Shown here one piece after another: positions 8,414 to 17,466 of a stretch of 64,000 nt of DNA. Position 1 is the first letter of the stretch. Every line of letters starts with the position of its first letter. The DNA lies in contig NZ_JALOCF010000003.1 in assembly GCF_023227905.1 (NCBI RefSeq), positions 62,001 through 126,000 on the forward strand, read 5' to 3'. Below the pieces are notes generated by a model. That model did not search any database. It was not told the DNA's origin and saw only the letters and a list, made by a program, of their open reading frames with translations. Made by a program: the position numbers and the translations under genes. The stretch comes from Methylobacter sp. (GTDB lineage Bacteria; Pseudomonadota; Gammaproteobacteria; Methylococcales; Methylomonadaceae).

Positions 8414-9907
8414 ATGAAAAAGACGCATTCCGCAGAACTTCATTTCCGAAATACCATTGGCCGCGGCTGGAGTTTCAACTTAACCTTCCTTTGCGCCGCT
8501 TTGCTCAGCGCCTGCGCGGTAGGCCCCGATTATAAGGCCCCGGCAACCGATGTCGGCCCGGCCTTTAGCAATGCCAATAACCCTGAATTCTCTGCAAAGG
8601 ATGTGGAAGTGTCTTGGTGGAAACTGTTCGACGACAAAGATCTAACCGAACTTGTCGATCAGACTGTGCAGCACAACCGCGATCTTCAGGCCGCGCGCGC
8701 GAATCTTCGCGAGGCGCGGGCGCTTTATCTGGAATCCGGGCTGAATTTGGCGCCCATCGTAACTTCGCACGCCAATTACACCGACCAAAAACGCAGCGCC
8801 GCCGCCTTGAACAACCGGGCCTTCGCGCCGCGCGAGCTGAAACTTTGGAACGTCGGTTTCGACGCTTTTTGGGAAGTCGATTTCTTTGGCCGGGTGCGCC
8901 GCAACGTAGAGGCGAGCAGCGACGAAGTCGATGCGCAGGAAGCCAGCCTCCGGGATCTCGGCGTCAGCCTGATCGCCGAAGTGGCTAGAAATTATTTCGA
9001 ATTGCGCGGCCTGCAAAACCAGTTGGCGACAGCGGTAAAGAATGCCGAAAACCAAACCCAAACATTGGGAATAACCCAGGTCAGGCTCGAAGGCGGACGT
9101 GGCACCGAGCTTGACACATCGAGGGCGTCAGCTCAGCTCGATTCCACCCGGGCTACCATTCCGCCGCTGGAAAGCGCCATTCGGCAGGCCATGCACCGTC
9201 TCAGCGTATTGACCGGACAGCTTCCGGGCGCCCTGACCAAGAAACTATCGCAGCCCGCGCCGCTGCCCAAGCTTCCCAAGACCATCCATATCGGCCAGCC
9301 TGCGGAGCTACTGCGCCGCCGCCCTGACATTCGCATCGCCGAACGGGCTTTGGCAGCGGCTACCGCCCGTATCGGCGTTGCCACCGCCGACCTTTTCCCG
9401 CGCGTTACTTTTGTCGGCACTATCGCCCTTGAGGCCAGCACCCTGTCGGGAATCGGCGCGGCGGCGTCAGATACCTATTCTGCAGGCCCGCGGATCAGTT
9501 GGGCGGCGCTGGATTTGGGGCGCGTCTATGCCCGTATTAAGGCCGCAGATGCCCGTGCCGAGGCAAACTTGGCCCAGTACGAACAGACCGTGTTGAACGC
9601 TTTGGAAGAAACCGAAAACGCGCTGGTGAATTACAATCGGGTGCGAATCCGAAGAGAGTTATTAGCCTCGGCCGCCAAAGCCAGCATAAGAGCCCATGAA
9701 TTGGCCCATCTGCGTTTTGCAGAAGGCGTGAGCGATTTTCTGACCGTACTCGATGCCGAATTGCGCCTGCTGCAAGACCAGGAGCGGCTGGCGCAGAGCG
9801 AAACCGCTACCGCAACGGCGCTGGCAGCGCTTTACAAGGCTTTGGGCGGCGGCTGGGAATCAAACATTGCTCTGAATAAAACAGAACATCCTATTTGGGA
9901 AGAATGA
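8414..9907 (+). CDS. RND efflux outer-membrane factor, NodT family lipoprotein
   Basis: This 497-residue member of the TolC-like outer-membrane efflux family has a lipobox at LLSAC (Cys34) followed by AVGPDYKAP, the hallmark of the NodT/OprM subgroup. It contains two repeats of the outer-membrane-efflux domain. The segment PAELLRRRPDIRIAERALAAATARIGVATADLFP is diagnostic and the helical barrel repeats are clear. It should form the trimeric tunnel for the adaptor and pump encoded just upstream. A 293-base repeat-containing gap lies between it and the pump gene, so part of its expression may depend on its own promoter. Confidence 0.9.
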   Translation: MKKTHSAELHFRNTIGRGWSFNLTFLCAALLSACAVGPDYKAPATDVGPAFSNANNPEFSAKDVEVSWWKLFDDKDLTELVDQTVQHNRDLQAARANLREARALYLESGLNLAPIVTSHANYTDQKRSAAALNNRAFAPRELKLWNVGFDAFWEVDFFGRVRRNVEASSDEVDAQEASLRDLGVSLIAEVARNYFELRGLQNQLATAVKNAENQTQTLGITQVRLEGGRGTELDTSRASAQLDSTRATIPPLESAIRQAMHRLSVLTGQLPGALTKKLSQPAPLPKLPKTIHIGQPAELLRRRPDIRIAERALAAATARIGVATADLFPRVTFVGTIALEASTLSGIGAAASDTYSAGPRISWAALDLGRVYARIKAADARAEANLAQYEQTVLNALEETENALVNYNRVRIRRELLASAAKASIRAHELAHLRFAEGVSDFLTVLDAELRLLQDQERLAQSETATATALAALYKALGGGWESNIALNKTEHPIWEE

Positions 9908-10224
9908 TCGCTATTCATCACTAAGCAACATGCTGTGCCCGGCAAAGTTCTGGCGCATCATGTTGATTTTTCAGTGTGTTTCACTGGGATCGATTACTGC
10001 TAACCCTCTCTTCTCAACGTCGCAAGCGCGGCGTTTCAATCCGTACTCTAAGACATAGCTGCTTTCTTGTATAAACCTGATTGAAAGGGCAAAAAACTGC
10101 GCCTGAAAGCAATATCGCAAAGCGACGAAAAACAATCCTCGAATAATGCCAAGGTAAAAATATCAGCGTCGCTAACAGTGCTCCGAGTACAATATGTAAA
10201 AAAACTTATTATTGAGGAATATCT
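9908..10224. other. Intergenic stretch, nothing recognised except a ribosome binding site at its end
   Basis: These 317 bases hold no convincing gene or RNA. A good ribosome binding site, GAGGA at 10214-10218, precedes the next ATG by six bases. Confidence 0.4.
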
Positions 10225-11493
10225 ATGGAATCTATGCAAACATACTTACCCCTTATCAAAGCTATGCTTTCCGAATGGTATATTTTTACCTTGAATAATG
10301 CGTTGTACGCTGCGGTATTGGCGATAACCGTCTGGCTGCTGATGGCAATTTTTTACAGCATCAGAATTGCCGCCATAAAAAGAGGCAAAGCTGCCAGTGA
10401 AAAAGCCGCTGCCAAAAGCGTTGACGCTGCGCAACAACAGCTACAGTTCAGTCAAGAGGAATTGGCGTCAACCGCGGAACAGATGGAAAAAGCCCAATCT
10501 GTCGCTCAAGATGAAGCGCAACGTGCGCTAGCGCTTGAACAACTGATTTATCAACGCAACCAGCACATTGCCGGAACCATTCAAACGCTGGCGACAAGTT
10601 TCGATCTGGGGGAACGGCCGTTACTTGCAAGCGAAGACGTTAAGTCGGACTCGCTGTGGCAGCAACATGACAAAGTCATTATGCAACTGGTAGAGCGTCT
10701 GCGCACCGAACAGCAAGCAAAAACCGAGTTACAGCAAACTTGTCAGACAGCGACGATAAAACTGGCCGAAAAAGAATCGCTGCTTAACGCGTTGCAATCA
10801 GTATTAGACAATCACACCAGCCAGCTTTCCAAGCTGGAACAGGCGCTTGAAGAACAAAAATCGATGCTGCAACAGCAGAACACCAGTCAACAGGCTTTAT
10901 CGGATACCCTGAAAAATTTCCAGCCTGCGCCTGCTGTAGCTTCCAGTCCCGCAGAGCTTAAAGTGGAACCCAGAGTAGAACCCAGACCGGAAACGTTCAG
11001 GGCGGTTAACGACTGGCGGCAGCCGATACAAATAGCGGAAGCCCCAGCAGTTGAGGAGTCCTTGATTGCCCAAACTGAGCAAAATACAGCCCAATCTGAA
11101 CCGAACGAGCCAGCCGAACCAGTTAATGCCATTCCGGAAGCGGCGGTTACCCGTCAGGTTGAAGAAGCGCCAATGGAATCAGTAAGGGCTATCGAAGAAG
11201 ATGAAGATTTCTTGGACTTAGTGCTAGACGAAAATCTGCAACCGGTCGTTAGGAAAACGGCACCCGCATCATCAGACATGGAACAACAAGCAACCGCTCC
11301 CGCTAAAGGATCGCTTGGAAAAATCAAAACCCTGTTCGGTAAAAAACAACAGCCGGTTAAAACAGAACCCCAATGGGCCGATGAAAAAGCGGATGAAGCA
11401 CCGCCATTATCCACAGTTCAACAGCTTGATGACGCAAAAGCACAGGGAAAACTGAAAGGCTTGTACAGCAAGTTCAGATCGAAAGATAAATAG
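10225..11493 (+). CDS. Membrane-anchored coiled-coil protein of unknown function
   Basis: I do not recognise this 422-residue protein. It has one transmembrane helix at about residues 26-48 followed by a basic flank. A long Gln/Glu/Ala-rich coiled-coil region spans about 55-230. A Pro/Glu/Ala-rich acidic segment follows (about 230-340), with several PAVE- and EPVN-like runs. The tail contains two similar Lys-rich blocks, GSLGKIKTLFGKK and GKLKGLYSKFRSK. The architecture suggests an inner-membrane protein with a large cytoplasmic scaffold arm. The start is supported by GAGGA six bases upstream. A perfect hairpin terminator follows the stop, so the gene is probably monocistronic. Composition matches its neighbours. 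Confidence 0.7.
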   Translation: MESMQTYLPLIKAMLSEWYIFTLNNALYAAVLAITVWLLMAIFYSIRIAAIKRGKAASEKAAAKSVDAAQQQLQFSQEELASTAEQMEKAQSVAQDEAQRALALEQLIYQRNQHIAGTIQTLATSFDLGERPLLASEDVKSDSLWQQHDKVIMQLVERLRTEQQAKTELQQTCQTATIKLAEKESLLNALQSVLDNHTSQLSKLEQALEEQKSMLQQQNTSQQALSDTLKNFQPAPAVASSPAELKVEPRVEPRPETFRAVNDWRQPIQIAEAPAVEESLIAQTEQNTAQSEPNEPAEPVNAIPEAAVTRQVEEAPMESVRAIEEDEDFLDLVLDENLQPVVRKTAPASSDMEQQATAPAKGSLGKIKTLFGKKQQPVKTEPQWADEKADEAPPLSTVQQLDDAKAQGKLKGLYSKFRSKDK

Positions 11494-11509
11494 CCCCGGC
11501 CTGACAATC

Positions 11510-11546
11510 AAGCCGGCAGGATATGCTCAGTGTATCCTGCCGGCTT
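11510..11546. terminator. Perfect 14-bp hairpin between convergent genes
   Basis: AAGCCGGCAGGATA (11510-11523) and TATCCTGCCGGCTT (11533-11546) pair perfectly around a 9-base loop. It lies between the coiled-coil gene on the plus strand and the flavoprotein gene on the minus strand. There is no long U-tract on either side, so it may act as a bidirectional, partly factor-dependent terminator or an RNA-stabilising end. Confidence 0.7.
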
Positions 11547-11621
11547 ATTGATACTGGTGACTGAGACCTTCCATGCGCCGACTGTTCGGCCCTCACCACT
11601 CCCGCACACAACCCCGTTAAG

Positions 11622-12800
11622 TCAGCAATATTGCCCTGCGCACCAGGCTGACGACCATGCCCACTGAAAATTGTAGCCGCCCAGCCAGCCGGTCACGTCC
11701 AGCACTTCACCGATAAAATAAAGCCCCGGCACCTGTTTGCTTTCCATGGTTTTGGAAGAAATCGCATCGCAATCAACGCCGCCGGAAGTTACTTCAGCCG
11801 TGCGGTAGCCTTCTGTGCCGTTGGGTTTGATCGTCCAACTGTTAAGCTGCTTTGCAACCCGCTGAATTTGTTTGTCAGACAAATCCTGCAATGATAAATC
11901 CAGCAAATCCTCAGGCAATAAAGCGCTGATCAGCCGCTTGGGCAGATAGCCTTCCAAAATCGTTTTCAGCTTGTTTTTGAGCTTTTGCTGACGCTTCGAT
12001 TTCAGCTCTGTTTCCAGATTGACCTGTGGCAGCAAGTCAATCGCAATCTCCTCTCCGGCGCGCCAATAGGATGATATCTGCAAAACCGCAGGCCCGCTTA
12101 AACCGCGATGCGTAAACAGCACATTCTCGCTAAAACTCTGCCTTTTGTTACTGACCACGCAAGGCACGGCAATGCCCGACAATGCAGAGAATCTTTCCTT
12201 GTCTTCCGGCTGCAAGGTAAACGGAACCAGCGCCGCACTGGTAGGCAGCACCTTAATGCCGAATTGCTCGGCAATCTTGTAGCCCAGCGGCGTTGCGCCC
12301 ATTTTCGGTATCGACAAGCCCCCGGTCGCAACCACCAGGGATTGACCGGTAAAACTGCCGCTGCCGGTTTTAAGCTGGAATCTGTCAGCCAGCCGCGCAA
12401 CTGAATCGATGCGAGTGTTCAAACGCACAACGACACCGGCCTTGTCGCATTCCGCCAGCAACATGTCCAGAATATCCTTGGCGCTTTCATCGCAGAATAA
12501 CTGGCCGTGATCGCGCTCATGAAAAGAAATCCGGTAGCGCCCGACTAGCGCCAGAAAATCCCATTGGCTATAGCGGCTCAGCGCCGACTTGCAAAAATGC
12601 GGATTGTGCGAAATATAGTTGTTCGGCTCGACGGAATAATTGGTGAAATTGCAGCGACCGCCGCCGGACATCAGGATTTTCTTCCCGGCCTTGTTGGCGT
12701 GATCCAGAACCAGCACTTTGCGGCCGCGCTTGCCCGCCTCGATTGCGCACATCAGGCCGGATGCACCGGCGCCGATGATAATGACATCAGTGTCAGTCAT
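11622..12800 (-). CDS. NAD(P)/FAD-dependent oxidoreductase, YhiN/HI0933 family
   Basis: This 392-residue flavoprotein starts with a dinucleotide-binding fold: VIIIGAGASGLMCAIEAGKRG at about residues 5-25, with the GxGxxG motif and a downstream acidic residue. The family signature GKKILMSGGGRCNFTN follows, and the C-terminal FIGEVLDVTGWLGGYNFQWAWSSG-type segment closes the FAD site. The family (HI0933, BaiN-like) is widespread and probably reduces an unknown small substrate; the physiological reaction is not established. Length is normal. The gene is convergent with the upstream coiled-coil gene and its start is preceded by a GAAGAAA-like purine tract. Confidence 0.88.
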   Translation of the reverse strand: MTDTDVIIIGAGASGLMCAIEAGKRGRKVLVLDHANKAGKKILMSGGGRCNFTNYSVEPNNYISHNPHFCKSALSRYSQWDFLALVGRYRISFHERDHGQLFCDESAKDILDMLLAECDKAGVVVRLNTRIDSVARLADRFQLKTGSGSFTGQSLVVATGGLSIPKMGATPLGYKIAEQFGIKVLPTSAALVPFTLQPEDKERFSALSGIAVPCVVSNKRQSFSENVLFTHRGLSGPAVLQISSYWRAGEEIAIDLLPQVNLETELKSKRQQKLKNKLKTILEGYLPKRLISALLPEDLLDLSLQDLSDKQIQRVAKQLNSWTIKPNGTEGYRTAEVTSGGVDCDAISSKTMESKQVPGLYFIGEVLDVTGWLGGYNFQWAWSSAWCAGQYC

Positions 12801-12992
12801 GATTTTTCTTCAACATATTGTAATCGGTGCCGTGAAAAACAGCGGCTAAAACCTGCATGAGGCGGGCAGTCTCGCTCCCAGGCATCGCATGGAACCGAGT
12901 GAAAGAGATTGCTTTCTTGGTGCCCGTCGCATTCTCTGCGGCGAATAATTTTCAGCCCGACTTGGATAATAGCATCACAGCGTCTTACCACC

Positions 12993-13802
12993 CTACCCGG
13001 CTACCTGCGGGTTCATCGTGCTATTCAGTAACATCAGAAAGGGTTCAGGCGAAACACTCAACGTCCCTCGAAAAGGGTTATCCATCGCAGTAATAAAAAA
13101 GAGCATCAAGCCGACAAACAGCGAGAGAATACCGGACAAAGCCAGATGAATCGAGACCCTATCAATGGTGAACATCCAGATCAGGGCTAGGTTCAACGCC
13201 GCGCCGATCACCACCACATACCAGAGTTCCTCAGGCAATGAGGCCCCAACGCTTTGCTTTCCTGACACCCGAGACTCGATGAAAACATTGAATTGCCGTA
13301 TCGCCTCTGCATGCACAATTTCTTCAGACCTAGTCTTGGGCTGGAACGCGAACAAGTCTTGCTGAAATCTTGTGACGCGCATCGAGCCGCCCATGGGAAC
13401 GATACCGTTCTGCTGGGCAGGCCAAGCCTCCTCGACCACGTAATGGACATATCCGCGCAGATGGTTCCGGTAGTTGTTCCGAGCCGGTTCTGGATAGCTG
13501 GAAACATCCCGGTATAACGCGGCAATACTTGTCACCTCCCTTGCTATTTTACTCTCTACGTCACTGTAGTTCTGGTAAGTGGCGACGGCGATCAAGCCGA
13601 GCATCAGACCATAGAAAACGCCATACGCCGATAGAAAGTAGCTGACAAACTCGTTTTCTCCCCCTTGTTCAGATCCAAGCCATTTTCGTATCCACGGCCT
13701 TAATATCAGAAGGCCAGACCAAGTATAGCCTAGGCAGACAAGGCACATCAGTCCGGCCAAGAGTCCGTTCGGAATATCATATATCCAGTAAAACACAGTC
13801 AT
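12993..13802 (-). CDS. DUF4239 (bestrophin-like domain) membrane protein
   Basis: This 269-residue protein has hydrophobic segments at about residues 8-30, 50-72, 190-212 and 218-240. Between them is a large soluble loop with EVTSIAALYRDVSSYPEPARNNYRNHLRGYVHYVVEEAWP. This pattern, with the conserved Ala-x-x-Leu-Tyr-Arg-Asp stretch, matches DUF4239, a family remotely related to bestrophin-like channels. Its function is not known. The start is taken as the ATG at 13802, preceded by GGAG; a TTG four codons earlier is less likely. It has no obvious operon partner; the neighbouring small membrane gene on the same strand is 182 bases upstream. Confidence 0.72.
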   Translation of the reverse strand: MTVFYWIYDIPNGLLAGLMCLVCLGYTWSGLLILRPWIRKWLGSEQGGENEFVSYFLSAYGVFYGLMLGLIAVATYQNYSDVESKIAREVTSIAALYRDVSSYPEPARNNYRNHLRGYVHYVVEEAWPAQQNGIVPMGGSMRVTRFQQDLFAFQPKTRSEEIVHAEAIRQFNVFIESRVSGKQSVGASLPEELWYVVVIGAALNLALIWMFTIDRVSIHLALSGILSLFVGLMLFFITAMDNPFRGTLSVSPEPFLMLLNSTMNPQVAG

Positions 13803-13983
13803 TATCTCCGACAATCAGGTAGATGAGGGTAAGCACTATTTTTGCTTTCTAACCCTCTGGTACGCCGTTTACAACACCACATAAATCCATCAATACAGCT
13901 GAAAGCTACGCAACGCGCAACAATGGAAGTAGATCCAATCAGGCTGTAAAGATTATTTACCTAAAGTACAAGCTTGTCCGGCC

Positions 13984-14337
13984 TTATTCCGGTCTGCGCC
14001 CATCCAGCCACTGTTTCATGAGCACATAGCCCGCCAAAGAACCCCATGCCAGCATATACAGACTATGTAGCAAGACCTCAAAATTAAAACTGTTAATATT
14101 TCTAGTGTAATCCCATATGTCGTCAGCTAAGGACAACGCCAAAACAAGACAAACCGCAAATTTCAGCCCGATTTTATGGGCATAAAAAACCCCGATTCCG
14201 AGAACCAGGAACCCGGTAAAAAACCTTAGGCCGCTGTGTATCATCATTTCCGTATTAAACGGATTCAGTTTAAACGCCGAATCTATAAAATACAGCAGGA
14301 TAAGCCCAGCGATGACGACGATGCTGACTAACTTCAT
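13984..14337 (-). CDS. Small hypothetical membrane protein (four helices)
   Basis: This 117-residue protein has four hydrophobic segments (about residues 3-18, 32-52, 57-75 and 87-108) with short polar loops. I do not recognise a family. AAGGA five bases before the ATG is a good ribosome binding site. It lies 18 bases downstream of the stop of the Hsp70-family gene on the same strand, so it may be cotranscribed with it, although no functional link is apparent. Confidence 0.6.
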   Translation of the reverse strand: MKLVSIVVIAGLILLYFIDSAFKLNPFNTEMMIHSGLRFFTGFLVLGIGVFYAHKIGLKFAVCLVLALSLADDIWDYTRNINSFNFEVLLHSLYMLAWGSLAGYVLMKQWLDGRRPE

Positions 14338-14355
14338 GGTTTCCTTCTTTAAGCG

Positions 14356-17124
14356 TTATTCTTCATTGATGAGTTTTAGTCCCGGCGGCAATGCCTCTCC
14401 GAAAATCTGTTTTTCCTCTTTTTCGTCCAGCTCTTTCACCTGCTCGACCATGTCGACCCAGGAGACGGGCGCTTTGCTCAACTTTAGCTTTTCAATAACT
14501 TGCAAACGCATAGCTTCATCGATATCACGTGCCCTGTCGCCGCTCATCCGGGCAATCAGCGTAGCGGCAAAGCCTGCCTGCGGGATTTTCTTCCAGTCTA
14601 CCGTCAACATCTGTTGCAGCCACAAACTGGCGGTTTCGGCAGGAATGACATTGTGGCTGCTACCGTGGAACGGCATTCTGGCCCCGATGCGCCCGACCGC
14701 CCACCAGGTTTGGCTAGGCTCGCCGGCTTTTTCCAGGCGCTTTAGCAGCCATTCGCCAAGCTGTATTTTTTTGGCAACCGGCAGACGCTCCAGAACTGCG
14801 GCCAGCCGTACCATATCGTCGTAACCGCGATTTTTGATTTGCTTGGCAACGCCGGGCTGTCTTGCCGCCGCAGGGTTTATAAATTTTGCAATGTCGGTAA
14901 AAATTTTCTCCTGCGCCGCCATATCCAGTCCGCCCGCAATCCGTCGCCACAGCGTCCACCACTCGGTCCAATTTTGAGTTTCGTTAACAAACTGGATGCC
15001 TTGCGGATAGCTTTTCCACAACTGCTCGACGCGCCAGTCATCGAGTGGATAACCAAAGCCGGGCCGTAAACAAAAGCCGGCCAGGCTCAGCCAGACGCGC
15101 TCGTGATTTTCGGAGCGGCGCTGGTATTTCGCCCCTTCCAGCAATACGCCGAACATGGCTCTTAGCAATGGCGTCTGCCATTCGGTTCTCGAAGCGCCGA
15201 TGAGCCGTTCCAAATCGGCGCGCAGGTTTTTGACTGCCTTGGGATCAACCTGTTTGGATTTAGCGCCAAAAATAGTCTGTATCTGTTCGGCGATCTGGTT
15301 AAAATTACCGGGCAACGCGGCATCCGTTGGCAAAGCGGCCGCTTTTTTCCTGATTTGAAACTCAACATCCCAACGTCGGCTGCTGTCTTCAACAGCAATA
15401 CACTGAATTTTAAGCGTGCCGACTTCGGTTTGCGTGACCGACAGCTCGACGATAACCTCGGCGTTCGGCTTGCTGTCATCGCCTTCAAAGGCCACGGCCA
15501 GCGGCGGCAGGGAATGAAACAACTCGTTGATTTCAGCTACATCGCCCGGCTTGAAATCGCCGTCGCCTGACAGGGAAACCAGGTGAAAGCGCACTGGCAC
15601 CCCCAAGCGCAGCGCAAAACGCCGGTCTTTCAGGATGACTTCATCGCCTTCTTCGCTGCCTTTGGGTAGGATGCAGATGCCTTGCTGTTTGCTTGAATCG
15701 TCGGTATCGACCAGCAGGAAATAACTGCGCGCCGAGCCGCCGCCGATCTTGAGTTTTTTGTCTTTTCTGGCAATCGCATAGCTGACCGCACCAAAAGCGA
15801 CGGACAGTTCCGGATGCTGGTTTTCCAGTAATGCCGGCGGACTGGAGCGCCATGAGCGGATTAAGTCGACAAGGCGCTGAGTAATCGGATGACTGCGGAA
15901 CACGCCGCCGTTCAGCAGCAAGGCATCGGGAACGTAACCCTTGCCCTGCAAGGCTTCTCCGGCAGCGGCGCTGTGCAATTTTAAAAAAGCCGCGATATGC
16001 TTGCTGACCGCCGGTTCTGCAGCATACGGCAAGCCGAACTCGACCACGCCGCTGCGCTTTCTATCCGGCAAATCGTCAAGACTTGATAACGGGAAGAAAC
16101 CGTCCAGCGCAATTTCTCTGACTTCTTCCTTAGACAATGCAACAGAACGGGAGCCGCCAATCAACTTGGAGCCGCCACCCAGCAAGGTGACATTGATTTG
16201 CTCCGGCGCTTCGTCCGACAACAAGCGCTCTTTGGCAATCCGGCATTGTTCGATCAATTGCGACAAGTCCGCTGCCGATAGGCGTTTTTCGCCGTTACCC
16301 AGCCGGCTTTCGGCAAGATGCGCCAGCGCCAGGTCGATATTGTCGCCGCCGAGCATTAAATGGTCGCCAACCCCGATGCGGGTTAATTTGGGTTCCTGCT
16401 CGCCCTGCTCTACTTTAATGAGTGTTAAATCGGTAGTACCGCCGCCGACATCGCAAACCAGCAGCAGATGCACATCAGCCAGCGCCTGCTTAATGGTGCC
16501 GGTGTTGCGTCTTAGCCAGTCGTAACATACTGCCTGGGGCTCTTCCAGCAGCCGTACATTAGGCAATCCTGCAAGCCGGGCCGCCTCCAGCGTCAGCGAT
16601 CTGGCCGCCTCATCGAACGAGGCGGGCACGGTAATCACAATATCCTGTTTTTCCAGCGGCGCATCGGGAAATCGATGCCCCCAGACTGTACGAATGTGCG
16701 CCAAATAGCTGGCGCTGGCTGCAATGGGCGAAACCTTGGCGACATCATCGTTGCTGCCCCACGGCAGAATGTCGGCCGCATGATCAACCGACGGATGCGA
16801 CAGCCAGCTTTTGGCGCTGGTGACGAATCGCCCCTTGGTTTTGGCGCCCAGCAGGCGCGCGGCCTCGCCGATGACGGCAAGCTCATCCGAGGATGAAGTT
16901 CCGCTAGGAAATGAAAGATCGGCCTCTGACAATTCGCCGCTTGCGGGATGATAACGCACCGACGGCAACAATGGTCTTGGAGCAACCTGACCGGGGGAAA
17001 TCAATTGCTCGATTTGGAAGATTTGTATTTCCTGATGGGCGTTGTCGGCTTTAGCATAGGCGACAACCGTATGCGTGGTACCAAGGTCGATACCGACTAG
17101 ATAGTTTGCGGTGATTTTTTGCAC
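14356..17124 (-). CDS. Large Hsp70-family protein with C-terminal extension (DUF3731 type)
   Basis: This 922-residue protein has an N-terminal actin/Hsp70 ATPase fold with VGIDLGTTHTVVAYA (phosphate 1), VCDVGGGTTDLTLI (phosphate 2) and LLLNGGVFRSHPI (adenosine motif). The usual DnaK substrate domain is replaced by a divergent beta region and a long helical C-terminal half of the kind annotated as DUF3731. Such proteins are found in many proteobacteria, often beside a DUF2760 partner, which is not seen here. The likely role is a specialised ATP-dependent chaperone with unknown client. The start is a GTG. It does not resemble DnaK or HscA in length or C-terminus. Confidence 0.82.
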   Translation of the reverse strand: MQKITANYLVGIDLGTTHTVVAYAKADNAHQEIQIFQIEQLISPGQVAPRPLLPSVRYHPASGELSEADLSFPSGTSSSDELAVIGEAARLLGAKTKGRFVTSAKSWLSHPSVDHAADILPWGSNDDVAKVSPIAASASYLAHIRTVWGHRFPDAPLEKQDIVITVPASFDEAARSLTLEAARLAGLPNVRLLEEPQAVCYDWLRRNTGTIKQALADVHLLLVCDVGGGTTDLTLIKVEQGEQEPKLTRIGVGDHLMLGGDNIDLALAHLAESRLGNGEKRLSAADLSQLIEQCRIAKERLLSDEAPEQINVTLLGGGSKLIGGSRSVALSKEEVREIALDGFFPLSSLDDLPDRKRSGVVEFGLPYAAEPAVSKHIAAFLKLHSAAAGEALQGKGYVPDALLLNGGVFRSHPITQRLVDLIRSWRSSPPALLENQHPELSVAFGAVSYAIARKDKKLKIGGGSARSYFLLVDTDDSSKQQGICILPKGSEEGDEVILKDRRFALRLGVPVRFHLVSLSGDGDFKPGDVAEINELFHSLPPLAVAFEGDDSKPNAEVIVELSVTQTEVGTLKIQCIAVEDSSRRWDVEFQIRKKAAALPTDAALPGNFNQIAEQIQTIFGAKSKQVDPKAVKNLRADLERLIGASRTEWQTPLLRAMFGVLLEGAKYQRRSENHERVWLSLAGFCLRPGFGYPLDDWRVEQLWKSYPQGIQFVNETQNWTEWWTLWRRIAGGLDMAAQEKIFTDIAKFINPAAARQPGVAKQIKNRGYDDMVRLAAVLERLPVAKKIQLGEWLLKRLEKAGEPSQTWWAVGRIGARMPFHGSSHNVIPAETASLWLQQMLTVDWKKIPQAGFAATLIARMSGDRARDIDEAMRLQVIEKLKLSKAPVSWVDMVEQVKELDEKEEKQIFGEALPPGLKLINEE

Positions 17125-17466
17125 GATAGGTAATATCTTATAAGTCTTGTGTGAAAGCAGTTAACCCCCTGTCTGGGTCCGCCATCCTTTTATTGCCCTC
17201 ACCCCGAACGAAATCAAAGGAACAAGGTATCTATCAAAAAAGGATACACGAAATATTTTAGATTTACATCCTTGCGTGTCGATAACGGCTACTCATCAAA
17301 TCCGCCGGTATTGTTGAAAGGCAAATTAATCAAATATCCCTATGACTTACATAAATTCAGCTTTCCATAAATATTACCAGGACACAAGCTGCACAATAGA
17401 TTGACTTAACAGGGACTAGTCATAGAAAATAGCCCGTTTGATTTCAACACTTAATCCTGATAACGC
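17125..17466. other. Divergent intergenic region between the Hsp70-family gene and mlaF
   Basis: These 342 bases contain no gene. They should hold the promoters for both directions. TTGACT at 17401-17406 with TAGAAA about 16 bases later is a weak candidate promoter for the mla operon. No CIRCE element or other heat-shock operator was found on the Hsp70 side. Confidence 0.4.

Noticed and set aside
17125..17466. Heat-shock operator upstream of the Hsp70-family gene
   Set aside because: I looked for a CIRCE-like TTAGCACTC palindrome and found none; only weak sigma-70-like hexamers are present.
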